Source: Thermoplasmatota archaeon (GTDB taxonomy: Archaea; Thermoplasmatota; Thermoplasmata; Thermoplasmatales; Thermoplasmataceae). Taken from it: a DNA stretch of 57,254 nucleotides. A program made the position numbers and the translations under genes. Positions 35,993 to 44,562 of this stretch are shown in pieces. The stretch's first letter is position 1; every line of letters starts with the position of its first letter. The stretch covers positions 1 through 57,254 of the forward strand of contig JAMDCG010000010.1 in NCBI GenBank assembly GCA_023489425.1. Reading direction: 5' to 3'. The notes below the pieces were generated by a model. The model did no database searches, was not told the DNA's origin, and saw nothing but the letters and a program-made list of their open reading frames with translations.

Positions 35993-36733
35993 CTACACCT
36001 CAAATATAGACGACCCGTAAAGTTGTCTTGCACATTCTATTCCCTTATACTTAATATTTCTATTGTCCAGGAAATCTCTTATGGTTAGATATGCAATTTC
36101 CTGTGTATTATTTTCATCAGAAAGGTGAAGCAGGATAATCTGTGACTTCTGTTCACTCAGTTCTCCAAGTGCCAGTGCACACTGATCGTTGGAAAGGTGT
36201 CCGTAGTTGCTCATGATTCTCTTCTTCAAGCTTTCTGGATATGGACCTGTTTTCAGCATGTTTGTGTCGTGGTTGGCCTCTATTGCAAGTATATCAGAAC
36301 CTCTTATGAGGTCAATATTCTCCATTGGAAAGTATCCAAGATCAGAGAAAAGCGAGATTTTTCTCCCTCTGTTTTCTATGACATATCCAACCGGGTCCAC
36401 TGCATCATGAGATACGGAGACACTCCTTATGAAAAAATTACCTATGGTGAGTTCATCCCGTATAGTAAACGCGCTATCGAAACCCATCTTTAGTTTTGCC
36501 TTCTCACGGAGATATATATCTGCCTTCATTTTTCTTGAAGCCGCTCCAAGACCGGAACTGTGATCACTGTGTTCATGTGTAATCAAGACTGATAAGGGAA
36601 CTTCCCCAATATTTAATTCTTCAAACCTCTGTCTGAATCTCTTTACAGAAATGCCGAAATCCACTACCAGTGCATCGCATTCGTCCCAGATAATTGTTGA
36701 ATTTCCCTTGCTTCCACTTGATACAACATTCAT
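35993..36733 (-). CDS. Metallo-beta-lactamase-fold hydrolase (YycJ/WalJ-like)
   Basis: A 246-residue hydrolase with the N-terminal VVSSGSKGNSTII seen in YycJ-like proteins and the metal motif THEHSDHSSGLG. Further metal ligands lie in SVSHDAVDPVGYVI, FSDLGYFP, LAIEANHD and the late LLHLSDEN. A nuclease or phosphodiesterase role is a family expectation. The frame is open to 36766, but the palindromic TATA-like element at 36770-36786 would place transcription start inside that extension, so ATG 36733 is preferred. First gene of the five-gene operon. Confidence 0.88.
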   Translation of the reverse strand: MNVVSSGSKGNSTIIWDECDALVVDFGISVKRFRQRFEELNIGEVPLSVLITHEHSDHSSGLGAASRKMKADIYLREKAKLKMGFDSAFTIRDELTIGNFFIRSVSVSHDAVDPVGYVIENRGRKISLFSDLGYFPMENIDLIRGSDILAIEANHDTNMLKTGPYPESLKKRIMSNYGHLSNDQCALALGELSEQKSQIILLHLSDENNTQEIAYLTIRDFLDNRNIKYKGIECARQLYGSSIFEV

Positions 36734-36769
36734 GAACAGGTTTGACAATATTTCAGAATACTCCACTCA

Positions 36770-36786
36770 CACTTAAATTTTAAGTG
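36770..36786 (-). promoter_or_regulatory. 17-nt palindrome at the promoter of the five-gene operon
   Basis: CACTTAAA and TTTAAGTG are perfect complements around a single T. On the minus strand it contains TTAAAATTTA, the best TATA candidate, 35-50 nt before ATG 36733. A dimeric regulator bound here would compete with TBP. Confidence 0.4.
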
Positions 36787-36795
36787 ATATTCAAC
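36780..36795 (-). repeat. Promoter-proximal 16-nt element, copy 1
   Basis: TTAAGTGATATTCAAC matches TTAAGTGATATTAAAC at 37492-37507 with one mismatch. Both copies lie just upstream of minus-strand genes, in the same orientation. Confidence 0.5.
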
Positions 36796-36903
36796 CTTTC
36801 AACGAGAATTGCCAACAAGTTCAAATTGTTTCTTAATAATTTTCATGAACAAACGAAAAAAGAATAAATCTGTTTGAACATCTAATCACGTGAATTAATG
36901 CGT

Positions 36904-37479
36904 CTATTGACGATTAAACTTGAGATTATCTCTTATCGCATCAAGAACTTTCTTCGGCTCCGGCATTGAACCTTTCTTCTTTGTTCCATTGCTTGAAGTT
37001 ATTTCCTCTTTGTCAGGTTCAACAATTACGTGCCCAATGCTCTTGAGTTTTTCAATATTGCCCTGCACGATCCTGTTGCCTCTCATCTTTTCATTCATGT
37101 TTGGAACGAAAATCATTGGCCTTTCATAGGCAATAAATGCTGTCGATAGAAGATCGTCACCTATCCCGCTAACTGCTTTTGCCAGAGAGTTTGCACTCGC
37201 CGGTGCAACTATGAAGACATCAGCAATTTCTGTCAAATCAACGTGTGGTATCCTGATATTCCCCTCCTGATGGAACATGTCAGTGAATACGTGATTTTTA
37301 GTTTTTAATTCTACAGAATATGAAGATATGAATTTTCTTGACGCCTCTGTCATAATGGTCATAATCTGACAGTTCAGATTACTCATCACATAGGTCATGT
37401 AATCAGAAATGTTCATGGAGCCAAGTGACCCTGTAATTCCCCACAATATGGTAACTTTCCTGTCCTCTTCTTTTGCCAT
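36904..37479 (-). CDS. HFCD-family flavoprotein, CoaC-like
   Basis: A flavin-dependent Cys-decarboxylase-fold protein of 191 residues. It keeps His79 (RIPHVDL), the FMN region APASANSLAKAVSGIGDDLLST, and Asn129 in VPNMNEKM, which serve decarboxylation in phosphopantothenoylcysteine decarboxylase. The substrate clamp that in CoaC reads ACGD..G.GR is replaced by SSNGTKKKGS, lacking the cysteine. There is no CoaB domain. It may be a divergent CoaC, or a relative acting on another substrate (UbiX/EpiD-like). It is monocistronic. Confidence 0.82.
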   Translation of the reverse strand: MAKEEDRKVTILWGITGSLGSMNISDYMTYVMSNLNCQIMTIMTEASRKFISSYSVELKTKNHVFTDMFHQEGNIRIPHVDLTEIADVFIVAPASANSLAKAVSGIGDDLLSTAFIAYERPMIFVPNMNEKMRGNRIVQGNIEKLKSIGHVIVEPDKEEITSSNGTKKKGSMPEPKKVLDAIRDNLKFNRQ

Positions 37480-37491
37480 ATTTAAGTATTG

Positions 37492-37507
37492 TTAAGTGAT
37501 ATTAAAC
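37492..37507 (-). repeat. Promoter-proximal 16-nt element, copy 2
   Basis: TTAAGTGATATTAAAC lies 13-28 nt upstream of the flavoprotein start. On the minus strand it reads GTTTAATATCACTTAA and includes the probable TATA box. Confidence 0.5.
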
Positions 37508-37603
37508 TTCTTTAATACTTTAGATAAAGATATAAGATAAAGCAGTTGACCCTGCCAAGGATACTATTGTCTTATTCACAGAAAAATTTGATGTTGCTGG
37601 TGT

Positions 37604-37813
37604 TTATCCCATATGGGAAGAGAAACTACCATTTGTCTGTATTTTGAAATTTCCTGATATTTTTTCCGGGCTTTCTCCATATTCTTCCACGAAAATTTTG
37701 AATGCAGGTACATCTAGACTTGACTCTTTTTTGTGAAATAGATATGACATATTCTCACCCTTCCATATCCATGAAACGTTAATTTTACTACATTCATATA
37801 TTATATTTGTCAT
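37604..37813 (-). CDS. Possible small protein, uncharacterised
   Basis: An open frame of 69 residues in the 390-nt space between the flavoprotein and the ABC-2 operon. A TATA-like TAAATTAA lies about 27 nt before its ATG, as for leaderless genes here. I recognise no domain; the sequence is soluble, with an acidic middle (KIFVEEYGESPEKI). It may be spurious. The rest of the interval (37508-37603, 37814-37869) shows only AT-rich promoter-like DNA. Confidence 0.35.
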   Translation of the reverse strand: MTNIIYECSKINVSWIWKGENMSYLFHKKESSLDVPAFKIFVEEYGESPEKISGNFKIQTNGSFSSHMG

Positions 37814-37869
37814 GCTGTATACCTATTGATTAACTTAATTTACCACTTTCTTATTTCCATAGGAAAACA

Positions 37870-38394
37870 GTGCGGAAAAATATAGTAAGAGTTGGTTTAA
37901 TTCTAATTGTTCTCGGTATCATACTTGTGGTTGCTGGAATAGGTTTGACATCGGATTATCTCACTGTTAGCCATACATTTGTGAAGGATAAATATTATTA
38001 TGCGTCACACGAGATTAATATTACAAGTGATGGACTGGTTGCTCTGGATGGCAATACAACATTCTATCTTGTTAATGCCAACAATGTTTCACTTGTTAAT
38101 CAGACAAATGTACAGGATTATTCAATAGCACCAACTGGACCCACTCATGATGGTTATGGAACAGAATTTCTTGTGGGTTCCGGTTCTTACTATTTGGTTT
38201 CATTCCTGGCACCCTCAACAGGACTGGTTTATTCCTATACAAGTCATTTCAGCACATTTACCGATCTCGGGATAATTCTTCTTATTGGCCTCTTCCTCAT
38301 AGTTGTTTCAATGATCATGCTGGTTATTGGATTCTTACTCAAGGGGAAGAAGAAAGATACAGAGGAAGATTTTTTGAAAGACGAAATACAGTAA
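37870..38394 (+). CDS. Membrane protein with extracytoplasmic domain, first gene of an ABC-2 operon
   Basis: Not a recognised family. The 174 residues have a membrane helix near the N-terminus (about 8-28), an exterior segment of about 100 residues with several Asn sequons (INIT, GNTT, NVS, NQT), a second helix (about 136-160), and a charged cytoplasmic tail. The start codon is GTG. It lies 14 nt before the ABC ATPase gene and probably belongs to that transporter as an accessory protein; this is inference from position. Confidence 0.75.
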   Translation: MRKNIVRVGLILIVLGIILVVAGIGLTSDYLTVSHTFVKDKYYYASHEINITSDGLVALDGNTTFYLVNANNVSLVNQTNVQDYSIAPTGPTHDGYGTEFLVGSGSYYLVSFLAPSTGLVYSYTSHFSTFTDLGIILLIGLFLIVVSMIMLVIGFLLKGKKKDTEEDFLKDEIQ

Positions 38395-38408
38395 AATAGG
38401 TACAATTT

Positions 38409-39248
38409 ATGATTGAAATCAAAGACATAAGAAAGGTATACAAAGGTGGAAAAGTAGCTGTCGACGGAATTACCGAAACCATGGACAAAAGAGTCACAAC
38501 ACTGATAGGTAGAAATGGTGCAGGAAAGACCACGCTGTTGAGAATGCTTTCAACACAGCTTTACCCTACCTCAGGGACTGCCCTAATCAATGGGCTTGAT
38601 ATTGTCAGTGATGCAATTAAAATTAGAAAAATAGTGGCAAGCATACCACAGGAGGCTTCTCCCCTGGGAATACTTTCACCATATGAACAGGTTAACATGT
38701 ATCTACTGGGCAGAAAATTCAGTTTCCCTGATGCGAGGAAAGCTGCGAATGATGCCCTGGAGACAGTTGGACTCTGGGATGTTAGAAATAAGCCCTCCGA
38801 TACGCTGAGCGGGGGGATGAAGAGGAAGATGTTCGTTGCACTTGCACTGGCATCAAATGCAGAACTTGTATTTTTGGATGAGCCAACAACAGGTCTTGAC
38901 CCACTTTCCAGACTTGAGATATGGTCAGCCATTAAAAAGCTGTCAGGCAATGTCCTGCTGACTACCCATTATATGGAAGAGGCAGAAAATCTGTCAGATG
39001 TTGTGTATCTTCAGGATAGTGGCCATATTATAGACAGGGGGACTGTAAAGAAACTGCTATCCAGGTTCTCGGGGAAGGTGAGGGTTGAATCTCAGACAGA
39101 ACTTTCAGATTCATTCAAGGTAGGTGGGATTTACGTCAAATATGATGCAATTGAAAATTCTGAAACATACATACGGGAGGGCAAGACTGTGAAGAAAATC
39201 ACTCTTGACGATCTGTTCATAATGAGGGGTGTTGATCTTGAATCTTAA
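38409..39248 (+). CDS. ABC transporter ATP-binding protein (ABC-2/DrrA type)
   Basis: ATPase of 279 residues with Walker A GRNGAGKTT, signature LSGGMKRK, Walker B LVFLDEPTTGLD and H-loop LTTHYMEEAE, all canonical. The C-terminal section (about 215-279) is typical of drug, lipid or antibiotic exporters. It works with the permease encoded immediately downstream, which overlaps its end by 20 nt. Confidence 0.95.
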   Translation: MIEIKDIRKVYKGGKVAVDGITETMDKRVTTLIGRNGAGKTTLLRMLSTQLYPTSGTALINGLDIVSDAIKIRKIVASIPQEASPLGILSPYEQVNMYLLGRKFSFPDARKAANDALETVGLWDVRNKPSDTLSGGMKRKMFVALALASNAELVFLDEPTTGLDPLSRLEIWSAIKKLSGNVLLTTHYMEEAENLSDVVYLQDSGHIIDRGTVKKLLSRFSGKVRVESQTELSDSFKVGGIYVKYDAIENSETYIREGKTVKKITLDDLFIMRGVDLES

Positions 39249-39987
39249 ATTCATCTTTACCTTTGCATGGTATTATGGTGTAAAGGTAATTGTCAGGGGC
39301 CCATCCTATATCATAGCATCACTTGTAACACCACTTACGCTCCTGTTTGTTGTTTATGTACTTACTCAGGGTGCACTTGTGCAGTATGCAGTAGTCGGTG
39401 GAATGATAACGCTGATAGCATCCATAGGTCTTCAAAGTGCAGGAGATGCCACATTCATGAGACTTCAGCTGAGGATACAGGAAATGTACGTGGCCAGTGA
39501 GGTTACGCCAATAGATTATATGCTCAGTATGACCCTGAGCTTCCTGGCCTTCTCCATTCCTGGAATAATAGTTTACAGCTTCCTGGGCTCATATTATCAT
39601 TTATACAACATTTTTACAGCACTTTACATGCTATTTCTTATCTTCATCCTTATTCTTTCTACATCTGCAATTTCCTTTATCATATCAAGCCTGGTGAACC
39701 ACGTCAGGAATATATGGGGAATCACTTCGATCCTTTCCATAGTAATGACTGTAATACCTCCTACATTCTATCCATACACATACCTTCTTGGGAAGTTCGG
39801 GCAGAATGGACTGATATATGCACTTTCACTATCACCCGCAACACCTGCAGCAGTATCTGCCCAGATATTCTTTGGCCTTGAACCATGGAACTATTCTGAG
39901 TTCATAACAATGGTTGTAATCATGCTGGTTGAAACGGCTGTGTACTTTGCCATTGCAAAATATCTCACAAGATGGAGAGAGCACTGA
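39229..39987 (+). CDS. ABC-2 type permease
   Basis: A 252-residue permease with six predicted membrane helices. The family organisation is visible: cytoplasmic N-terminus, a first helix after IVRGPSYI, and a final helix before the basic tail KYLTRWREH. The region PPTFYPYTYLLGKFGQNGLIYALSLSPATPAA matches the conserved P-x-x-Y/ P-x-x-x loop of ABC-2 exporters. The start is GTG inside the ATPase gene; a TTG three codons on is an alternative. Substrate unknown. Confidence 0.9.
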   Translation: MLILNLKFIFTFAWYYGVKVIVRGPSYIIASLVTPLTLLFVVYVLTQGALVQYAVVGGMITLIASIGLQSAGDATFMRLQLRIQEMYVASEVTPIDYMLSMTLSFLAFSIPGIIVYSFLGSYYHLYNIFTALYMLFLIFILILSTSAISFIISSLVNHVRNIWGITSILSIVMTVIPPTFYPYTYLLGKFGQNGLIYALSLSPATPAAVSAQIFFGLEPWNYSEFITMVVIMLVETAVYFAIAKYLTRWREH

Positions 39988-40102
39988 TCAGGTAATATAA
40001 TACCTCACTTTTTATTCTTTCAGAATATATTTCCTGGTTTAAGGGTCACTGATCTCCATACACATTTGGCAACAACTAAATATAATATAAAAATAATATT
40101 AA

Positions 40103-42490
40103 GTGAATGCAACTGTAGATAAATATTCTTTGTCACTGAATTTTTTGGATGATAATGAGTTCAGTGGAGTGTGCAATATCCACCTCAAGACTGAGGAGGA
40201 GAAATTGATACTTGACTCCAGAGAACTGGATATAGAAAAAATGCTCGTTAATGGCATCGGAGCCCCTTTTGCCTATGATGAACGAAAGAGAAAGGTGATT
40301 ATAGACAAAATAAAACCCGGGGAAGTTGAACTGGAGATTTCTTATAGGAGAAAATATGGTGAAGGACTGGCTGGTTTATACAGGGCCGGGAAGGGAGTTC
40401 AGTCCATGATAACAACACAGTTTGAATCCAATGATGCCTCTTCTGCTTTTCCGTGCCTCGATAATCCATCTGTTAAATCGAAATTTGAAATTACCCTCGT
40501 AGTAAAGGAGGGGCAGGATGCAATTAGCAATATGCCTCAGATATCCAACAGGAAGATAGCTGATGGTTCAATGGAAATAAAATTTGATTCAACACCCCCC
40601 ATGTCAACGTATCTTCTATACATCGGTGTTGGAAAATTCATTACAAGATCAAGAAACCACGGAAAATGCGAGTTTATCCTTGCAAGACCCGGGAATGAGA
40701 TGAGATCTGATGACTTCCCACTCGAAGTCGCTGATAAGTGTATCACTTTCTATGAGGACTATTTTGGAATTCCATATGCTCTTCCAAAGATGCATTTGAT
40801 AGCCGTTCCTGATTTTGCCGCCGGAGCAATGGAAAACTGGGGTGCCATAACATTCAGGGAAGATGTCCTGTTAAACAATGAGAATACAGATTCCGAAGGA
40901 AGGATACTGATTGCAGTTGTAATTGCTCACGAGATAGCACATCAGTGGTTCGGGAACCTTGTAACAATGAAATGGTGGAATGATCTGTGGCTGAATGAGA
41001 GTTTTGCCACATTTATGTCTTCCCTCTGCGTAAATAGGCTTTTCCCTGAATATGAAGAAGAAAAGACATATTACCTGAATGAAACGGTAGGTTCCATGGT
41101 AAGCGATGCACTCGTGAGTTCCCATCCAATTAATGTAGAGGTGAAGGAACCGGAGGATATAGAACAGGTGTTTGATGATATAAGCTATGGAAAAGGGGGA
41201 AGTATTCTCAGGATGATACATCATTATATGGGTGATGAAAAATTCAGGGCAGGACTTACCTCCTACCTTGAAAAATTTCAATATGGAAATGCTGAAGGAA
41301 ATGATCTCTGGACTGAACTTGAAAGAAGTTCTGATTTGAAGATATCCTCAATAATGAATAACTGGATTAATCAATCAGGATTTCCAATAATAGAAGTGAA
41401 TTATGACCGAAATACACTGAAACTGGAACAGCAGCAGTTCCTCCTATCTGGTGCGAAGAGTGAAAAGTTATGGAAGATCCCGGTTTTCATCCAGACAGAA
41501 AAAGGTGAAATAAAAATCCTGATGGAAGATAAGAATATTGAAGTGGAGATCGAAGGAATTGAGAAGATAAATTTCATGGGAACCGGATACTACCAGACAA
41601 ACTACGGAGATAAGATGCTGGACAGTTTGAAGGAAAAAATGGAGAAGATGGACGCAATGGATAAGGTTGAGATTGTGAGCGATAACTATTTCCAGCTGGT
41701 ATCCGGTAGAATGACCATTGAAAAATTCTTTGCATCTGCACGGGAGGCAGCAAAATCTTTCTCAACACCTTCTTCTCTTCTCCTGGTCAATAACCTTGAC
41801 AGATTAAATGGTATACTGTATGACAGGCATGAATTTTTAAGATCCAGCAGTGAAATACTTCAGACAATAATTGAAAATGGATCAACCAAAAAATGTGATA
41901 TGTCCCTGCTTGATCAGATTACCGTCCAGAAGGCAAAGATTGCATATGCTAAGATAAATCACGAATTTGCAATGAAAGGGTCTGAAAAATTCAATGATTA
42001 TTTCAACCTGAAACCTGATGAACGAGAGCTGGTAGCCGTGTCTAAGGCTGTAGTTTCAACGGACCTGGCTGAAATGGTAAGCAAACTGGAGGAGGCAGAA
42101 GACGATTCTGATAGAGAAACTCTCATAATGGCAATGGGCTGGATAAGTGGGAAGAAGAATCACAAAAAAATAATCAGGCTGCTTATACAGGGAAAGATCA
42201 AGAAACAGGATGCCCCATCTGCTGTAATAACAATGATGAGGAACCCGGAATCAAGAAAGTATGTATCTGGCATACTTCTTCCACTTCTTAAGAATATGAG
42301 TAAGGCCTTTGGAAATACTGGATTGCTATCAACGGCAGCATTCATTTCAATACCCTTACTTGGCCTTCAGAATGAGAAAAAGGTCAGGAAGGTGATGTCC
42401 AAACTAAATTATAATGAGATAAGAATGGGATATGAAAAAGGGTTTGAAATGCTGGAAGTTTACAAGAAATTAAGAAGTACTGTCAACTAG
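40103..42490 (+). CDS. M1 family zinc aminopeptidase (tricorn-interacting factor F2/F3-like)
   Basis: Removes N-terminal residues from peptides; in Thermoplasma the F2/F3 factors finish peptides made by tricorn and the proteasome. The 795 residues show GAMENWG (241-247), the zinc site HEIAHQW with His276, Glu277, His280, and Glu299 in WLNESFATF. A C-terminal helical domain runs from about 480. No signal peptide is seen, so it is cytoplasmic. The start is GTG behind an AT-rich TATA region (about 40074-40091). It overlaps the convergent HAD gene by 4 nt. Confidence 0.95.
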   Translation: MNATVDKYSLSLNFLDDNEFSGVCNIHLKTEEEKLILDSRELDIEKMLVNGIGAPFAYDERKRKVIIDKIKPGEVELEISYRRKYGEGLAGLYRAGKGVQSMITTQFESNDASSAFPCLDNPSVKSKFEITLVVKEGQDAISNMPQISNRKIADGSMEIKFDSTPPMSTYLLYIGVGKFITRSRNHGKCEFILARPGNEMRSDDFPLEVADKCITFYEDYFGIPYALPKMHLIAVPDFAAGAMENWGAITFREDVLLNNENTDSEGRILIAVVIAHEIAHQWFGNLVTMKWWNDLWLNESFATFMSSLCVNRLFPEYEEEKTYYLNETVGSMVSDALVSSHPINVEVKEPEDIEQVFDDISYGKGGSILRMIHHYMGDEKFRAGLTSYLEKFQYGNAEGNDLWTELERSSDLKISSIMNNWINQSGFPIIEVNYDRNTLKLEQQQFLLSGAKSEKLWKIPVFIQTEKGEIKILMEDKNIEVEIEGIEKINFMGTGYYQTNYGDKMLDSLKEKMEKMDAMDKVEIVSDNYFQLVSGRMTIEKFFASAREAAKSFSTPSSLLLVNNLDRLNGILYDRHEFLRSSSEILQTIIENGSTKKCDMSLLDQITVQKAKIAYAKINHEFAMKGSEKFNDYFNLKPDERELVAVSKAVVSTDLAEMVSKLEEAEDDSDRETLIMAMGWISGKKNHKKIIRLLIQGKIKKQDAPSAVITMMRNPESRKYVSGILLPLLKNMSKAFGNTGLLSTAAFISIPLLGLQNEKKVRKVMSKLNYNEIRMGYEKGFEMLEVYKKLRSTVN

Positions 42491-43122
42491 GCTTTCCTTA
42501 ACACAGAAATGAACTCGTCCATATTTCTGCATATAAAGTCTGGATTGTGCTCCCTCAGAATTTCTTCTATTCCACTTCCCCACGTTGCCCCTACACTTCT
42601 TATTCCTGCAGCTCTTGCAGCGATGATATCATAGGGCTGATCACCCACATATATGGTGTTTTCCCTGCTAGCACCTATTTTTTCTATGCATCTGTTTATT
42701 GGATCAGGCTCGGGTTTATGGTATACCGTGTCTTCCTGGCCTACAACTGCATTAAAATAATCTATCAGGCCAGTCATTGTTAACAATAGATATGCTGTAT
42801 CACGGTGACTTGACGTTACCACTGCCATCGTGATTCTTCTTTCCCTGAGATAATTGAGCAGCTCTATGACGCCTTCAAATGGAGATATACTCTTTAAATG
42901 CTTCTCAAAAAATTCCCGTCCCTTGATATAGGCTATTTCTCCCCTCTGATCATAGAACTCTTTCATCAGTAACTGCACCGGCCTTCCAATGAGTTTAGAA
43001 TGCTCCTCATCAGTTAATTTTCTCCCGAAGACTTCCTGAAACCCATAATCCGTTGCTATTCTTGAAAGGGTTTCACTATCCAGAAGTGTCCCATCCATGT
43101 CAAATATTACTGTTGTTATCAT
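42487..43122 (-). CDS. HAD-superfamily phosphatase (phosphoglycolate-phosphatase-like)
   Basis: A 211-residue HAD hydrolase with motif I FDMDGTLLDSE, motif II VVTSSHR, motif III Lys in YHKPEPD, and motif IV YVGDQPYDIIAARAAG. A C1-type cap lies at about 15-85. The sequence resembles PGP/beta-phosphoglucomutase-type phosphatases (DSETLSRIA...). Substrate not determinable; it may remove toxic phosphate esters. Confidence 0.92.
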   Translation of the reverse strand: MITTVIFDMDGTLLDSETLSRIATDYGFQEVFGRKLTDEEHSKLIGRPVQLLMKEFYDQRGEIAYIKGREFFEKHLKSISPFEGVIELLNYLRERRITMAVVTSSHRDTAYLLLTMTGLIDYFNAVVGQEDTVYHKPEPDPINRCIEKIGASRENTIYVGDQPYDIIAARAAGIRSVGATWGSGIEEILREHNPDFICRNMDEFISVLRKA

Positions 43123-43177
43123 AGGGCACCACTATTTCTCATTCCATTACAGGATTCTGTTTTCATTGCTTTCATGC

Positions 43178-44320
43178 CTAATTCAGTTTAACCCAGAGTT
43201 CCCTGAATCCATACACTATTGTGCTTTCCTGAGGGATCATCTTCCTGTCCCTGAGTATTTCATATGATTCAAAGTTTTCAGTCATGCACTCCATGGCTAT
43301 CTTAGCCTCAAGCCTTGCCAGAGGGGCACCAAGGCAGTAATGGATACCTTCGCCAAAGGCTATGTGCCTGTTATCCTTCCTTTCCATCATGAATTTATCG
43401 GCATCTTCAAAAACACTTTCGTCCCTGTTTGCGGAACCGATCCATGGGACCATTATGCTCCCCTTCCTGACCGGAACTCCACTGAGTTCCGTATCAACCC
43501 TTGCCACCCTGTAAATGGATTGCACGGGACTCCTGTATCTCAGCACTTCTTCCAGAGCCTGTGGAATGAGTTTAGAATCTCCACGTATGGCATCATAAGT
43601 ACCGTGATATTCATTGAATGTAAGGAGAGCGTTTGAGATCAGGTTGGTTGTGGTTTCATTTCCAGCTACAAGTAGAAGTATAAAAAACCCTAGACTTTCC
43701 ATCATTGTCAGTTTTTCCCCATCCACTTCTGCATTCAATACAGAATAAACAAGACTTTGGTCAGGGTTATTCTCCTTTTCGATCATAAGATTCTGGAAAT
43801 ATCTTGTCATATCCTCTATGGTCTTTGGAAAATCAGTAAATGATCTTTCTGAACCGCCAATTATTATATCTGACCATTTCTTGAACTTATCCATATCTTT
43901 CAGGGGTATTCCGAGCATGGTCGCAATAACAGTGATGGGGAGAGGAGAGGTAAATCCCTTGATAATATCCACTTCATGCCCCTTCTTTGAATTCAGGAGG
44001 TTATCTGCTATTTCCCTGATCTGTGGGGCCATTTTTTCAATTGTCCTGGGTGTAAATGCCTTTGAGACAATATTCCTGAGTTTCGTGTGTTTTGGAGGAT
44101 CAAGGTTTATGATGCTTTCAGATATGGGTCCTCCTGCAGGATTAAAAGCCTTACCGAACTGTGACGAAAAATTATTGAAATTTCCAAGTGTTTCTTTGAC
44201 GTCCTTATACCTGAAAACGTTTACAAGCTTATATTCCGGATCATAATATACAGGGTTTTCTGACCTCATTCTTGCGTACCAGGGAAAGGGATCCATAAGA
44301 TCCCTTCTCATCTCATCCAT
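43178..44320 (-). CDS. Cytochrome P450
   Basis: A soluble P450 of 380 residues, close in length to archaeal CYP119. Heme-thiolate Cys329 sits in FGEGIHYCLGAPLAR, the K-helix ExxR is Glu258-Arg261, and the I-helix oxygen site is AGNETTTN (219-226). Related P450s are known in Sulfolobus (CYP119) and Picrophilus (CYP231). The redox partner and substrate are not evident; no ferredoxin or reductase gene adjoins it. Divergent from the surface block. Confidence 0.95.
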   Translation of the reverse strand: MDEMRRDLMDPFPWYARMRSENPVYYDPEYKLVNVFRYKDVKETLGNFNNFSSQFGKAFNPAGGPISESIINLDPPKHTKLRNIVSKAFTPRTIEKMAPQIREIADNLLNSKKGHEVDIIKGFTSPLPITVIATMLGIPLKDMDKFKKWSDIIIGGSERSFTDFPKTIEDMTRYFQNLMIEKENNPDQSLVYSVLNAEVDGEKLTMMESLGFFILLLVAGNETTTNLISNALLTFNEYHGTYDAIRGDSKLIPQALEEVLRYRSPVQSIYRVARVDTELSGVPVRKGSIMVPWIGSANRDESVFEDADKFMMERKDNRHIAFGEGIHYCLGAPLARLEAKIAMECMTENFESYEILRDRKMIPQESTIVYGFRELWVKLN

Positions 44321-44562
44321 ATCCTCATAATGCCAGATCTGAATTTATAATTATCTTCATTAATGTTTTGCTGGACAGGCGGTAACTATCATCTTCGTTT
44401 GACTCTGAATGTTATAACTAACAGAGGTACACTGATTTTAAAATAAGACAGGAATATTTATTACATTCTTAAAAGAAATTATGCCTGTACTGACCTGCCT
44501 GACTCTTGTCCTTCGGTAAAATTTTTGACTGTATAGGGCTTTATATAGTAATTTTTCATGTT

